From UBA7359 sp964523895 (GTDB lineage: Bacteria > Pseudomonadota > Gammaproteobacteria > Eutrophobiales > Eutrophobiaceae), in NCBI GenBank assembly GCA_964523895.1, contig CAZGBJ010000003.1:62001-126000 (forward strand): a stretch of DNA of 64,000 nucleotides. Reading direction: 5' to 3'. Positions 42,899 through 51,679 of the stretch are shown here, in pieces. The notes below the pieces were generated by a model. That model made no database searches, had not been told where the DNA came from, and was given only the letters and a program-made list of their open reading frames with translations. Each line of letters starts with the position of its first letter. The stretch's first letter is position 1. Both the position numbers and the translations under genes were made by a program.

Positions 42899-45192
42899 TA
42901 GAGTGAACTGTATTTTGTACGTAACCGCTGCCGCACAACTTCAGCAATCGTGTTAAAAAAGAATGTCACGCCAAAAAGAACCAAGGCACCAAGAAAAAGA
43001 ATTCGATAATGTGTACTGTCTACTTCTGTTTCAGGCATTTCCACGGCAATGTTTGCAGACAATGCTCGGAAGCCTTCAAAAATACTCATATCCATGATCG
43101 CAGTATTACCCGTTGCCATAACAACAATCATAGTTTCACCAACAGCCCGACCTAAACCAATCATCACCGCAGAAAAAATACCCGGACTGGCTGTTAACAA
43201 AATAACGCGTACCATGGTTTGCCATGACGTTGCGCCCAGCGCCAGAGAACCAGTGGTTAAATGCTTTGGCACACTGTAAACCGCGTCTTCACTGATAGAG
43301 AATATAGTCGGTATGACAGCAAAACCCATGGCAAAACCAACCACCATTGAATTACGTTGATCGTAAGTAATACCCATTTCCGTGCTTAACCATAATGGCA
43401 AATTACCACCAAAGAATAGATTTTCGATTGGCTGACTTATTCCTATAGATAAGGCTGTAGCAATAATAACCACGGGCATTAATAAAGCAGCTTCCCAACC
43501 TTCAGGAACTTTATGTTTAATATGGTCAGGAACGAATTCCCAAACTGCTGCTGCAAGGAGAATACTTAATGGCACAAAAACTATTAGCACAAACATACCC
43601 GGTAAATGCGTCTCAACAAACGGTGCTAACCAAAGTCCAGCAAGAAAACCAAGAATCACAGTCGGTAACGCTTCCATTATTTCAATAGTTGGCTTTACAA
43701 CCTGGCGCATTTTTGGCGCCATAAAGTAAGCAGTATACATCGCACCTAAAATCGATAATGGAATTGCAAACAGCATCGCATAAAATGCAGCTTTAAACGT
43801 ACCATAAGCAAGTGGCGTTAAACTGAACTTAGGTTCAAAGTCACTGCTCGCTGAAGACGATTGCCAAATGTATTCCGGCTTATCCCGGCTTTCATACCAA
43901 ACTTTTCCCCAGATTGATTTAAATGAAATTTCCGGGTGCTCATTATCAACATGCCAAAATTGTAATTCACCCTTGTCATTTTCAATTAACGCAGCATTAG
44001 CCCTTGGTGATAATGTAACTGCATTTAACGCATGATCATCAATTTGTTTAAGTAAAACGGTTCTATGTGCTGTTGTATGGTAAATGCCCATTTCACCGCT
44101 TTCATCTATTGCAATAAAACCTTTACGAGAATACTCAGGTGCGATTGCAGTTATTGATGATTTTTGTTTGTTAAATGATCTTATCTTTTGCAGCGTGTAA
44201 TTATTATCTTCATCTCTTACTGGAAACCACTGTGCAACTTGTCCACTAGAATCACCAATTAAAATTGATATGCCGCCCGCTAAAAACTCTAACGCTGTTA
44301 TCTGCACACCTTCTTCAACTGCTTTTACTTTCTGTACTAAACGAGGTTCTGCTTTGTTACTTATGTCATAATAATAAACATTGCCAAGTGCATCAGCGAC
44401 ATACAATTCCCGTTGTTCAATATCCAGCTTTAAATCAACAATCTCTTCCGTATCAATTGAAATGAGACTTTGTTTCCGAGTGACTTCAACTTCATCACTT
44501 AAAAATGATTCTTCTTTAATAATGTTAATAAGGTTTATTTGAGCCTGTTTTCCATGCGTCGCAATCGTGGCTTCTTCACCATCATATTGAATACTGATTT
44601 GTTTAATCGGCAGACCTGATCCATCGATCAGAATCGCTTCTTCACCGAAAGGAAAATAAATATCGGGCGTGATTAAACGGACATCGTCAGGGTAGGTAAC
44701 CGCGTAGTCGTGTTGAAAAAATAAGACCGAACCATTAGACAGACCCAAACCGATCATGCGTTCTGTTTGGTCTCCTCTGGCAACTGTTGTTATTGAAACG
44801 TCAGCAGGAATATTCAGATCAATGGCTTTTTGTATTTCACCATTTTGAGTAGAAAAGAAGACGGCTTGACCTGAATCATTTATTCGTAAACCAATCTCTC
44901 GCTGCTCTTCCATAGCATAAATAAGTGTATTGTTATTTTCTTCGGCGCCAGGAACAGAATAAATCGCAATCGGTTCAATATGTGCTGACTTGAACATCGG
45001 TATAACGACATAAAGCAGGTAAAAAGCAATTAGCACAATTGCGAGAATCACGCCAATACCACCAAAAGCCATCAAATAACGAGTAGCAACATCCTTAATG
45101 TGACGCCATTTCCGATAGTGACTCGCTGATTCGGAATTAAAATCAGGGAGATCAGCACTGACAGCAAGTTCATTTGAGTTCATCTGCGCCAT
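42898..45192 (-). CDS. pstC: Phosphate ABC transporter permease PstC (long form)
   Basis: PstC pairs with PstA in the phosphate importer. At 764 residues it is far longer than E. coli PstC (319). An N-terminal helix (AFGGIGVILAIVLIAFYLLYVVIPMF) is followed by a roughly 380-residue periplasmic beta-rich region with repeated sensor-like strands (for example GLSNGSVLFFQHD, IDESGEMGIYH, ENDKGELQFWHVD), then the permease core from about residue 445 with TGSLALGATSWQTMVRVILL. The region resembles a beta-propeller. Known long PstC proteins share this layout; the extra domain's role is unclear. Confidence 0.92.
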   Translation of the reverse strand: MAQMNSNELAVSADLPDFNSESASHYRKWRHIKDVATRYLMAFGGIGVILAIVLIAFYLLYVVIPMFKSAHIEPIAIYSVPGAEENNNTLIYAMEEQREIGLRINDSGQAVFFSTQNGEIQKAIDLNIPADVSITTVARGDQTERMIGLGLSNGSVLFFQHDYAVTYPDDVRLITPDIYFPFGEEAILIDGSGLPIKQISIQYDGEEATIATHGKQAQINLINIIKEESFLSDEVEVTRKQSLISIDTEEIVDLKLDIEQRELYVADALGNVYYYDISNKAEPRLVQKVKAVEEGVQITALEFLAGGISILIGDSSGQVAQWFPVRDEDNNYTLQKIRSFNKQKSSITAIAPEYSRKGFIAIDESGEMGIYHTTAHRTVLLKQIDDHALNAVTLSPRANAALIENDKGELQFWHVDNEHPEISFKSIWGKVWYESRDKPEYIWQSSSASSDFEPKFSLTPLAYGTFKAAFYAMLFAIPLSILGAMYTAYFMAPKMRQVVKPTIEIMEALPTVILGFLAGLWLAPFVETHLPGMFVLIVFVPLSILLAAAVWEFVPDHIKHKVPEGWEAALLMPVVIIATALSIGISQPIENLFFGGNLPLWLSTEMGITYDQRNSMVVGFAMGFAVIPTIFSISEDAVYSVPKHLTTGSLALGATSWQTMVRVILLTASPGIFSAVMIGLGRAVGETMIVVMATGNTAIMDMSIFEGFRALSANIAVEMPETEVDSTHYRILFLGALVLFGVTFFFNTIAEVVRQRLRTKYSSL

Positions 45193-45206
45193 TCTAGAAT
45201 GGCTTT

Positions 45207-45224
45207 ATGACAGTTCTGTTACAA
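45207..45224 (-). promoter_or_regulatory. Possible PhoB box before pstC
   Basis: On the minus strand this reads TTGTAAC-AGAA-CTGTCAT; the second 7-mer is a perfect half-site and the first matches 4 of 7. It is only 15 bp from the annotated pstC ATG, so it would work only if translation starts further in (an ATG lies 3 codons down). Treat as weak. Confidence 0.3.
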
Positions 45225-45279
45225 CGACGGGATATTGTGATGAAACAGTGTTTCACAGATATTACAGCCTAAATGTGAA

Positions 45280-45299
45280 AACCCCGCCGAAGCGGGGTT
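45280..45299 (-). terminator. Intrinsic terminator after pstS
   Basis: On the minus strand AACCCCGC-TTCG-GCGGGGTT forms an 8-bp stem with a UUCG tetraloop, followed by TTTTCA. It lies 61 bp after the pstS stop and before pstC, so part of the transcript should end here, leaving more PstS than permease, as is usual. Confidence 0.85.
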
Positions 45300-45360
45300 C
45301 TATTTCTAGAAAGACATTTAGCAGAGAGGGAAAATGTTAAATGCCTTAACTCTTCCTTGA

Positions 45361-46326
45361 TTACTTAAGCTTGGCTAATTCACCCTCAGCCACTTTTGCT
45401 GGTAACGGAATGTAACCATCTTTCACAACAACATTCTGACCAATTTTAGAAAGAACCATTTTCATAAATTCAGTTTCTAAAGGAGGTAATGCTTTATTAG
45501 GCTGCTTATTTACGTAAACATATAAAAAACGACCTAGTGGGTACTTTCCTGCTGAAGCATTGATAGGTGTTGCTTCAATGTATTCACCACCTTCTTTCTT
45601 GGTCAATGGTACAGCTTTAACACCTGAGGTTTTATAACCAATACCAGAATAACCTAATCCATTAAGTGATTTGGTTACACCTTGAACGACTGATGCAGAA
45701 CCGGGTTGTTCGTTTACGCTATCTTTATAGTCACCTTTACAAAGTGCTTTCTTTTTAAAATAACCATAAGTACCTGATACTGAGTTACGACCATAAAGTT
45801 GAACGGGACGGTTTGCCCAGTCACCAGTTAAACCTAGTTGACCCCAGGTAGTAATGTCATTTGCATAACCACATTTACGTGTTGCAGAAAACATCGCGTC
45901 AACCTGGGGAATAGTTAAACCTTTAATTGGGTTATCTTTGTTTACATAAACTGCCAATGCATCTATCGCAACAGCGATAGCAGTGGGCTTATAACCGAAT
46001 TTACTTTCGAATGCGGCTAATTCTTTATCTTTCATCTTTCGGCTCATAGGACCAAAGTTGGAAGTTCCTTCACTTAATGCAGGCGGCGCTGTTGATGAAC
46101 CTGCTGCCTGAATTTGAACATTTACATTAGGATAAAGGCGTTTGAACTCTTCAGCCCAAAACGTCATTAAATTTGCCAAGGTATCAGAGCCAACACTACT
46201 GATGTTACCTGATACGCCGCTAGCTTTAGTATAGTCAACCAGACCAACGTCAACTTTATCCTCCGCCATTACTGGCAAAGAGAGAGATAGCGCAACTAAA
46301 ATTGTGGAAAACCTCTTAATAGTCAT
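45361..46326 (-). CDS. pstS: Phosphate-binding periplasmic protein
   Basis: PstS captures phosphate in the periplasm and delivers it to PstCAB. The 321-residue protein has a signal peptide (1-21, ending VMA-E), then the binding motifs VGSDTLANLMTFWAEEFKRLYP, QAAGSSTAPPALSEGTSNFGPMSR (the SS and S/R phosphate ligands) and YGRNSVSGTYGYFKKKAL. It is first in the pst series, with a strong candidate Pho box 90 bp upstream and a good AAAGGAG-like site before the ATG. A terminator follows. Confidence 0.96.
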   Translation of the reverse strand: MTIKRFSTILVALSLSLPVMAEDKVDVGLVDYTKASGVSGNISSVGSDTLANLMTFWAEEFKRLYPNVNVQIQAAGSSTAPPALSEGTSNFGPMSRKMKDKELAAFESKFGYKPTAIAVAIDALAVYVNKDNPIKGLTIPQVDAMFSATRKCGYANDITTWGQLGLTGDWANRPVQLYGRNSVSGTYGYFKKKALCKGDYKDSVNEQPGSASVVQGVTKSLNGLGYSGIGYKTSGVKAVPLTKKEGGEYIEATPINASAGKYPLGRFLYVYVNKQPNKALPPLETEFMKMVLSKIGQNVVVKDGYIPLPAKVAEGELAKLK

Positions 46327-46415
46327 TTTGATTTATCTCCTTTGAGATAGTGAATATAAATAATAATATGCGAAGGGATTATCCCCGGATCAAATGACAC
46401 TAAAGTTAAAACAAT

Positions 46416-46433
46416 ATGACAGTTTAATGACAA
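46416..46433 (-). promoter_or_regulatory. PhoB box upstream of pstS
   Basis: On the minus strand this reads TTGTCAT-TAAA-CTGTCAT, matching the PhoB consensus direct repeat at 6 of 7 and 7 of 7 positions with 11-bp spacing. It is 90 bp before the pstS ATG, a normal place for PhoB activation under phosphate starvation. Confidence 0.85.
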
Positions 46434-46473
46434 ACAGATATGGCAGGCTATTTGGAAGACTGTAATGAAATAA

Positions 46474-47790
46474 TTATGCTGTTAACACCGAATCCACATT
46501 GTTTTTAGCGTCGACAATAAGCGATGCCGGCACGTCACAACGAAACAAACTGCCTTTACCTACTTCGCTTTCAATATGAAGATCGCCTTCATATCGTGCT
46601 AAAGCATGTTTAACTATAGCAAGCCCAAGTCCTGTTCCACCCTTTTCACGCGAACGACCCTTATCAATACGGAAAAAACGTTCTGTTAACCTTGGTATGT
46701 GTTCTGGTGCAATGCCGAGCCCATTATCCCGAACGCTGAAATGTGCGCCTGTTTCATTTTTATACCACTCAACATCAACAGCACCATGCTCTGGTGTATA
46801 TTGAACAGCATTAAAAACAAGATTTGAAAAAATACTATAAATTTCTCGTTGGTTTGCTTGCAGATATAAAGCTGGATCAGCTTTAAGCGTAATTTTATGA
46901 CTCATAAAGCCACTTAACGATCTTGCTTCATTGACTATCGCCACTAACATATCAGGTATAGGTATTGTTTCTTTTACACTTTGTCCGGAACTGGCTTCTA
47001 ACCCGGATAACTTTATTAGATCCTCAATCAAATTTTGCATCCGTGCTGTTTGCGAACGCATTTGCTGCATATAAGCAATCCATTCTGGCGGACACTCTTC
47101 ATCATCAACAAAACCTTCGAGATAACCGGAGATTACTGTTAGAGGTGTTCTTAACTCATGCGAGGCATTAGCAATAAAATCTTTTCGCATCTGATTAATG
47201 CGTGTGATAGCCGTAATATCTCTGGCAACAAGTAATTTTTGTGTTTCACCATAAGCTGATATACGTACTTCCAACATTATTTTATTATCTATCGGCGATG
47301 CGATCTGTAAACCTCTTTCCAATTCAGACTCACTCGAATATAGATATTGTATTAATTTCGGGTAACGAACCAAATTAGGTAATCTTAAACCATTGTCCTT
47401 AGGCCATTGCACCCCTATATATTCTCGTGCTTTCTCATTAGCCCATTCAATTTCACCATGCTCACCCAACACAATGACTGCATCAGGCAAAGCCCGAGTC
47501 GCTTCCTGAAATCGCTTTAGATAACCAGAAAGTTTTTGTTTGCGGGACTTATTTCTATCTCTTAGATAATCAATCTCACGACAGGTCTCATCGATCAAAC
47601 CCATCTGTGATGGTCCGTTCGTTTCCTGTCTTTTTTGTAACCATATCAAAATTTTTGTAAATTCTTTGTATTGCCACCAGATAAAGAAAAATAATCCAGC
47701 AATAATACAGAGCAAAAAATAACCAGAAACCATTCCTGCTAAAGCACTTAGAAAAAGTACACTGATAAAGCGCCAGAGATCGTACTTCAT
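46474..47790 (-). CDS. phoR: Phosphate regulon sensor histidine kinase PhoR
   Basis: PhoR phosphorylates PhoB when phosphate is scarce. The 438-residue protein has two N-terminal membrane helices (residues 8-38), a PAS domain (about 95-195, ALPDAVIVLGEHGEIEWANEKA), the HisKA motif with His211 in NASHELRTPLTVISGYLEGF, and the ATPase domain with SNLVFNAVQYTPEHG, DNGLGIAPEHIPRLTERFF and GGTGLGLAIVKHAL. Length is near E. coli (431). It follows phoB with a 12-bp gap. Confidence 0.96.
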   Translation of the reverse strand: MKYDLWRFISVLFLSALAGMVSGYFLLCIIAGLFFFIWWQYKEFTKILIWLQKRQETNGPSQMGLIDETCREIDYLRDRNKSRKQKLSGYLKRFQEATRALPDAVIVLGEHGEIEWANEKAREYIGVQWPKDNGLRLPNLVRYPKLIQYLYSSESELERGLQIASPIDNKIMLEVRISAYGETQKLLVARDITAITRINQMRKDFIANASHELRTPLTVISGYLEGFVDDEECPPEWIAYMQQMRSQTARMQNLIEDLIKLSGLEASSGQSVKETIPIPDMLVAIVNEARSLSGFMSHKITLKADPALYLQANQREIYSIFSNLVFNAVQYTPEHGAVDVEWYKNETGAHFSVRDNGLGIAPEHIPRLTERFFRIDKGRSREKGGTGLGLAIVKHALARYEGDLHIESEVGKGSLFRCDVPASLIVDAKNNVDSVLTA

Positions 47791-47802
47791 TTTGATAAGA
47801 GA

Positions 47803-48489
47803 CTAACGCGTAGAGAAACGGTATCCAACACTACGAACCGTCTGAATGAACTTATCAAAACCAAAAGGTTCAAGCGTTTTTCTAAGACGTCGAATATGGA
47901 CATCAACGGTACGCTCTTCAACATAGACATTCTCACCCCAAACCTGATCGAGCAGTTGAGAACGACTATACACCCGTTCGGGATGCCCAATAAAGAAATG
48001 GAGCAATTTAAATTCGGTAGGACTGATCTCTATATCCTGCCCATCGGCTGATACGCGATATGTTTCCGGGTTAAATAATAAACCTTCGACTTCGATCGTC
48101 CCTGAATCTTCAGTACCGGAATAGCGCCGAAGTACAGCCCTGACTCTGGCAACTAATTCTTTTGTAGAAAAAGGTTTGGTAATGTAATCATCAGCCCCCG
48201 TTTCAAGCGCACGCACCTTATCTTCTTCTGCGCCTTTAGCCGTCAACATAATAATCGGAATATCTCGCGTTTCCGCTACACTACGCAAACGACGTGCGTA
48301 ATCAATGCCGCTCATGCCAGGCAACATCCAATCAAGCAATATCAAACCAGGGCGCTCCGAAGCTATTGTCGTTCTCGCCTGTTCAACATCAACAGCTTCT
48401 TTACAATCAAAGCCTTCTTTCATTAAAGCGTAACCAAGCATGTCACGAATGGCTTCTTCATCTTCAACGATAAGTATTTTATCTTTCAT
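47803..48489 (-). CDS. phoB: Phosphate regulon response regulator PhoB
   Basis: PhoB activates the Pho regulon once phosphorylated. From ATG 48489 the protein has 228 residues (E. coli 229): a receiver domain starting MKDKILIVEDEEAIRDML, phospho-acceptor Asp53 in LLDWMLPGMSG, the conserved Lys in MLTAKGAEED, and an OmpR-type winged helix with SPTEFKLLHFFI and ERTVDVHIRRLRKTLEP. The frame is open 8 codons further upstream to 48513, but those residues are not family-like. A candidate Pho box lies upstream, suggesting autoregulation. Confidence 0.96.
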   Translation of the reverse strand: MKDKILIVEDEEAIRDMLGYALMKEGFDCKEAVDVEQARTTIASERPGLILLDWMLPGMSGIDYARRLRSVAETRDIPIIMLTAKGAEEDKVRALETGADDYITKPFSTKELVARVRAVLRRYSGTEDSGTIEVEGLLFNPETYRVSADGQDIEISPTEFKLLHFFIGHPERVYSRSQLLDQVWGENVYVEERTVDVHIRRLRKTLEPFGFDKFIQTVRSVGYRFSTR

Positions 48490-48537
48490 AAAATTAAATT
48501 CGGCATCAAACATATTTCTGTATTAGAAAGCACCAAT

Positions 48538-48555
48538 ATTACAACTTCATGACAA
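48538..48555 (-). promoter_or_regulatory. PhoB box upstream of phoBR
   Basis: On the minus strand this reads TTGTCAT-GAAG-TTGTAAT, matching 6 of 7 and 5 of 7 positions of the PhoB half-site with the right spacing. It lies 49 bp before the phoB ATG and is consistent with autoregulation of phoBR. Confidence 0.7.
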
Positions 48556-48629
48556 AAAAAGCTCATTGAAGCAACAAAGCCCAAAATTATTTCTATATTG
48601 AATAAATTACATTAAATTTTGTAATGCTA

Positions 48630-48669
48630 TTGTCACAGTTCTTTCATTGCTTTGTCACATAAGATTCAT
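48630..48669 (+). promoter_or_regulatory. Tandem PhoB boxes upstream of the phosphate porin
   Basis: Four half-sites follow at exact 11-bp spacing on the plus strand: TTGTCAC, CTTTCAT, TTGTCAC, GATTCAT (5, 6, 5 and 4 of 7 matches). They sit 110-149 bp before the porin start. A tandem double box usually gives strong phosphate-starvation induction. Confidence 0.75.
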
Positions 48670-48778
48670 TGAGTTGCAACAGTCCACCCCTAATGTAAGC
48701 ACCATAAATTGGAGAGGCTCTTGTTTAGAGTGCATCACCATTTAAATAGTTTTTAATCCACTTTAAAGGAGAAATACC

Positions 48779-50221
48779 GTGTTTAAGAAAACACATCTAA
48801 AAAGTCTGTTAGGTTCGATTTTAATCGGCGCAATGGCAGCAATTTCAACACCGGCAATGGCAACTAACGAAGCTATGCTCGATCTTTTAAAAATCTTGCG
48901 TGATAAAGGCAGTATAACTGCTGATGAATATGACGTGCTTAAGAATGCCGCCAAAGCAGATGGGGAAAAGGTCGAAGGCAATATCAACGAAATGAAAGCT
49001 GATGTCGCCAAGAAAACCAAAAACATGCCTAAGATCAATACCAAAGGTAAACTGCAAATTTCATCACAAGATGGTGATTACAAATTCCGTGTAGGTGGTC
49101 GTCTGCAAGCTGATACAACCATTGGCCTAGGTGATGTTAATTTTGGGTCTGAAGCAGGTAATCCTATAACCGAGTTTCGTCGAGCCCGCATGTATTTGAG
49201 TGGTGAAATGTATAAAGCTTGGAAATTCAAGTTTCAATACGATTTTGCTGACCAGTCTGCTGGTGCAACATCCGCAGCTAACACAGCTGGTTTCAAAGAT
49301 GCCTATATCGCATATAAGGGTTTTAAGCCGCTAACGATTACATTAGGTCATCATAAAATGCCTTTAAGTATGGAAGAGTTGACGAGCTCTAAATACATTA
49401 CCTTTATTGAACGTTCGCAATTGGTGAATGGTATTGTGGCTGATACTGGTGGTGGTCGTCAGTACGGACTATCTGCAAAAGGGCATTTCAATAATATGTT
49501 TACTGCTGCTGCCGGCATATATGCAGGTTCTGCAAATGAAGATGCTTCAGATAGCCAGACTGGTTTTACTAGTCGGGTAACTTTTTCTCCTATTCATGAA
49601 AAAACTAAAATGGTTCACTTAGGCCTGGGTTTTGATAAATCCAGAGACCAAGGTGGCGGTTTCAACATTGATGGCGAACCTGAAATTCATCCAGGTCGTG
49701 ACATCCTTGAAAATGAAGCTGCAAACTATAGAGACTCTACAACATGGGTTGCTGAAGCTGCAGGTATCTATGGTCCTTGGGCAATACAGGCTGAGTATGC
49801 TACGAACGAACTGGAAGATAGTCCTACTTTAGCAGACATTGATGCCGATGCCTGGTATGTCTATGGCAGTTATCACTTTACTGGTGAGTCTCGTAACTAT
49901 AAATGGAAGAAAGGTGCGTACAGTCAAACTAAGGTTAAAAACCCACTTGGTAAAGGTGGTATTGGTGCTTGGGAGGTTGCATTACGTTATACCAACGGTG
50001 AATACGAAAATGCTAGTGCACCTGTAGTGTCTTCAGACGCTGATATTATTACTGCCGGCTTAAACTGGTACCCGATTAATAACGTACGTTTCTCCGCAAA
50101 CTACGTAAACGTGCTTGATGCGAGTCCTGCTTCAGATACAGAGTTAGCTGCTGACTTAGATGCTGGGTCAACTGCTGATGATGCTGAGTACTTCATCCTT
50201 CGTGGTCAATGGTACTTCTAA
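48779..50221 (+). CDS. OprO/OprP-family phosphate-selective porin
   Basis: This outer-membrane channel would admit phosphate or polyphosphate. The start is GTG at 48779, with AAGGAG 9 nt upstream. The 480-residue protein has a signal peptide (about 1-29, ending AMA-T), a short helical N-terminal section with the DKGSITADEYDVLKNAAK pattern typical of this family, and a beta-barrel with FRVGGRLQADTTIG, EFRRARMYLSGEMYKAWKFKFQYDFAD and ending LRGQWYF, with terminal Phe. It sits downstream of tandem Pho boxes and is divergent from phoB. Phosphate selectivity is inferred from family and regulation. Confidence 0.9.
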   Translation: MFKKTHLKSLLGSILIGAMAAISTPAMATNEAMLDLLKILRDKGSITADEYDVLKNAAKADGEKVEGNINEMKADVAKKTKNMPKINTKGKLQISSQDGDYKFRVGGRLQADTTIGLGDVNFGSEAGNPITEFRRARMYLSGEMYKAWKFKFQYDFADQSAGATSAANTAGFKDAYIAYKGFKPLTITLGHHKMPLSMEELTSSKYITFIERSQLVNGIVADTGGGRQYGLSAKGHFNNMFTAAAGIYAGSANEDASDSQTGFTSRVTFSPIHEKTKMVHLGLGFDKSRDQGGGFNIDGEPEIHPGRDILENEAANYRDSTTWVAEAAGIYGPWAIQAEYATNELEDSPTLADIDADAWYVYGSYHFTGESRNYKWKKGAYSQTKVKNPLGKGGIGAWEVALRYTNGEYENASAPVVSSDADIITAGLNWYPINNVRFSANYVNVLDASPASDTELAADLDAGSTADDAEYFILRGQWYF

Positions 50222-50252
50222 GTAATCGATAATCTCTTTCTCTAGAGATGGG

Positions 50253-50274
50253 CCCCGCTTCGGCGGGGTTTTTT
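50253..50274 (+). terminator. Intrinsic terminator after the porin
   Basis: CCCCGC-TTCG-GCGGGG followed by TTTTTT at 50269-50274 is a strong rho-independent terminator, 32 bp after the stop. Its stem is the same GC-rich sequence with UUCG loop as the one after pstS (45280-45299). Confidence 0.92.
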
Positions 50275-50282
50275 ATTTACAC

Positions 50283-50345
50283 GGACGTAATGTCATCGAA
50301 AATTGCTCCTGCATTTTCGATATTTCCGCCATCCATGGCGGTCGT
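50283..50345 (-). repeat. Double-hairpin palindromic repeat (copy D)
   Basis: On the minus strand the element holds hairpin one ccgccat-gg-atggcgg (50326-50341) and hairpin two tcgaaaat..attttcga around a GCAGGAGCA loop (50296-50320). The copy at 59579-59625 has the same first hairpin and a second with different arm bases but the same GCAGGAGCA loop. Confidence 0.65.
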
Positions 50346-50494
50346 GTATAGATAACCAGCTTTAATAATCTCATACATATTAATGAGAAATTTGTAGCTA
50401 CAAAATACCCAATACAGATAATTTTAGCCCGACGAAGGTGATGCTAGTATTGAAGCGTTTCAAAGGATTATTAATAATTATAAGGAGATATATT

Positions 50495-50761
50495 ATGAAA
50501 CTAATCAATTCGATTATTCTTACCCTGCTATTAGCATTACCTATCATTGGCTTCAGTGCAGAAGCTATCAACATTAACACTGCTGACAAGGAAACCTTAA
50601 TGTCTGTCATTAAAGGCGTTGGCGAAATGAAGGCGGAAGCCATCATTGCTTACCGTAAAGAAAATGGTGATTTTAAATCAGTAGATGAGCTGATTAACGT
50701 AAAAGGCATTGGACAAGGTACGGTTGATAAACATAAGGAGCAACTCACCGTTTCAAATTAA
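50495..50761 (+). CDS. ComEA-like helix-hairpin-helix protein
   Basis: The ATG at 50495 is preceded by AAGGAG and gives 88 residues; an earlier in-frame start at 50438 adds non-matching residues. It has a signal peptide (1-21, GFSA-E) and a ComEA domain with two helix-hairpin-helix motifs (IKGVGEMKAEAIIAYRKENG and VKGIGQGTVDKHKEQL) opened by INTADKETLM. Such proteins bind DNA in the periplasm during transformation or have unknown roles when isolated. It stands alone here, with no other competence genes nearby. Confidence 0.88.
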   Translation: MKLINSIILTLLLALPIIGFSAEAININTADKETLMSVIKGVGEMKAEAIIAYRKENGDFKSVDELINVKGIGQGTVDKHKEQLTVSN

Positions 50762-50780
50762 CACTTTCCTTCTCTTTCTA

Positions 50781-50811
50781 TTAAGGTCTGCTTTGAATAA
50801 GCAGGCCTTAA
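50781..50811 (+). terminator. Hairpin after the comEA-like gene
   Basis: ttaaggtctgc and gcaggccttaa pair over 11 positions with one G-T pair around a 9-nt loop, 20 bp after the stop. Only a weak T-rich sequence follows, so termination may be partial. Confidence 0.55.
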
Positions 50812-50863
50812 TAGTTTCTGAGCCATTTCTTAAGAAAGCCATTCTATTTTTTTAATGCCTTGC

Positions 50864-50905
50864 GTATATCTACTAGATATACTAATGTATATTTATTAGA
50901 TATAC
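50864..50905. promoter_or_regulatory. Tandem 19-bp palindromic operator of the toxin-antitoxin pair
   Basis: gtatatcta-c-tagatatac (50864-50882) is a perfect palindrome, and gtatattta-t-tagatatac (50887-50905) is the same with one mismatch; their centres are 23 bp apart, about two helical turns. They lie 26 bp before the antitoxin start. This fits autoregulation by a ribbon-helix-helix DUF1778 antitoxin. Confidence 0.75.
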
Positions 50906-50930
50906 ACATTTTGATAATAGGTAATTAAAA

Positions 50931-51194
50931 ATGGCTAAATCCGCTCCCATTAATATGCGCGTAGAACCTGAACAACAAGCATTACTAACAAAAGCTGCAT
51001 CTTTACTTAATATGGATAGAACTGCTTTCATATTAAATGTGGCTTGTCGCGAAGCAGAAAATGTATTGCTGGATCGAAGACTTTTCCAATTAGATCCCGA
51101 GGCCTTCACATCTTTTGAAAAAGTATTAGACAAACCAATACCTGATAACTCTAAATTGAAGGCTTTATTATCTGAGACATCGCCTTGGGATTAG
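50931..51194 (+). CDS. DUF1778 ribbon-helix-helix antitoxin (TacA-like)
   Basis: This 87-residue protein has a short ribbon (APINMRVEPEQQALLTKAASLLNMDRTAFILNVACREAENVLLDR) typical of DUF1778 antitoxins, followed by a C-terminal tail (FQLDPEAFTSFEKVLDKP) that normally wraps the toxin. It is coupled to the GNAT gene by a 10-nt overlap. Its DNA-binding ribbon probably recognises the palindromes just upstream. The TacAT-type arrangement is well known. Confidence 0.9.
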   Translation: MAKSAPINMRVEPEQQALLTKAASLLNMDRTAFILNVACREAENVLLDRRLFQLDPEAFTSFEKVLDKPIPDNSKLKALLSETSPWD

Positions 51195-51679
51195 TCTCTT
51201 TTCCGTCAGTACTTAAAGAAAGTCATAAGTTTCATGAATTTGATTGTGGAAATAATTCACTTAATGAATGGTTAACAAAACGAGTCATCAAAAACCAAGA
51301 TAGTGGTGCGAGTCGAACCTTTGTCATTCGTTCACAAGACAAAGTTATCGGCTACTACACTCTGGCAAGCGGTAGTGTAGAACGCCTGAATACACCAAAG
51401 GCAATTTCACGAAATATGCCTGAATCAATACCAGTAACGGTATTAGGTCGTTTAGCTATTGATAAGCAGTTTCAACGACAACATCTTGGTTCAGCATTAT
51501 TAAAAGATGCGATCCAAAGAACGGCTTTAATATCAAAAGATGTTGGTGTTCATGCTTTACTCGTTCATGCTTTAGACGATCTGGCGAAAGCATTTTATTT
51601 ACAATACGGCTTTATAGAATCACCGATCGATTCTTTGACTCTTTTCTTATCTTGTAAGCAATTTAGACCATTAGTTTAA
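51185..51679 (+). CDS. GNAT acetyltransferase toxin (TacT-like)
   Basis: TacT-type toxins acetylate the amino group of charged aminoacyl-tRNA and stop translation. The 164-residue protein begins LKESHKFHEFDCGNNSLNEWL, the hallmark N-terminus of this family, and has an acetyl-CoA loop QRQHLGSALLKDA preceded by VLGRLAID. It ends with FIESPIDSLTLFL. The start may be a GTG or later codon; it overlaps the antitoxin. The toxin role is inferred from pairing with a DUF1778 protein. Confidence 0.88.
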   Translation: MGLVSFPSVLKESHKFHEFDCGNNSLNEWLTKRVIKNQDSGASRTFVIRSQDKVIGYYTLASGSVERLNTPKAISRNMPESIPVTVLGRLAIDKQFQRQHLGSALLKDAIQRTALISKDVGVHALLVHALDDLAKAFYLQYGFIESPIDSLTLFLSCKQFRPLV

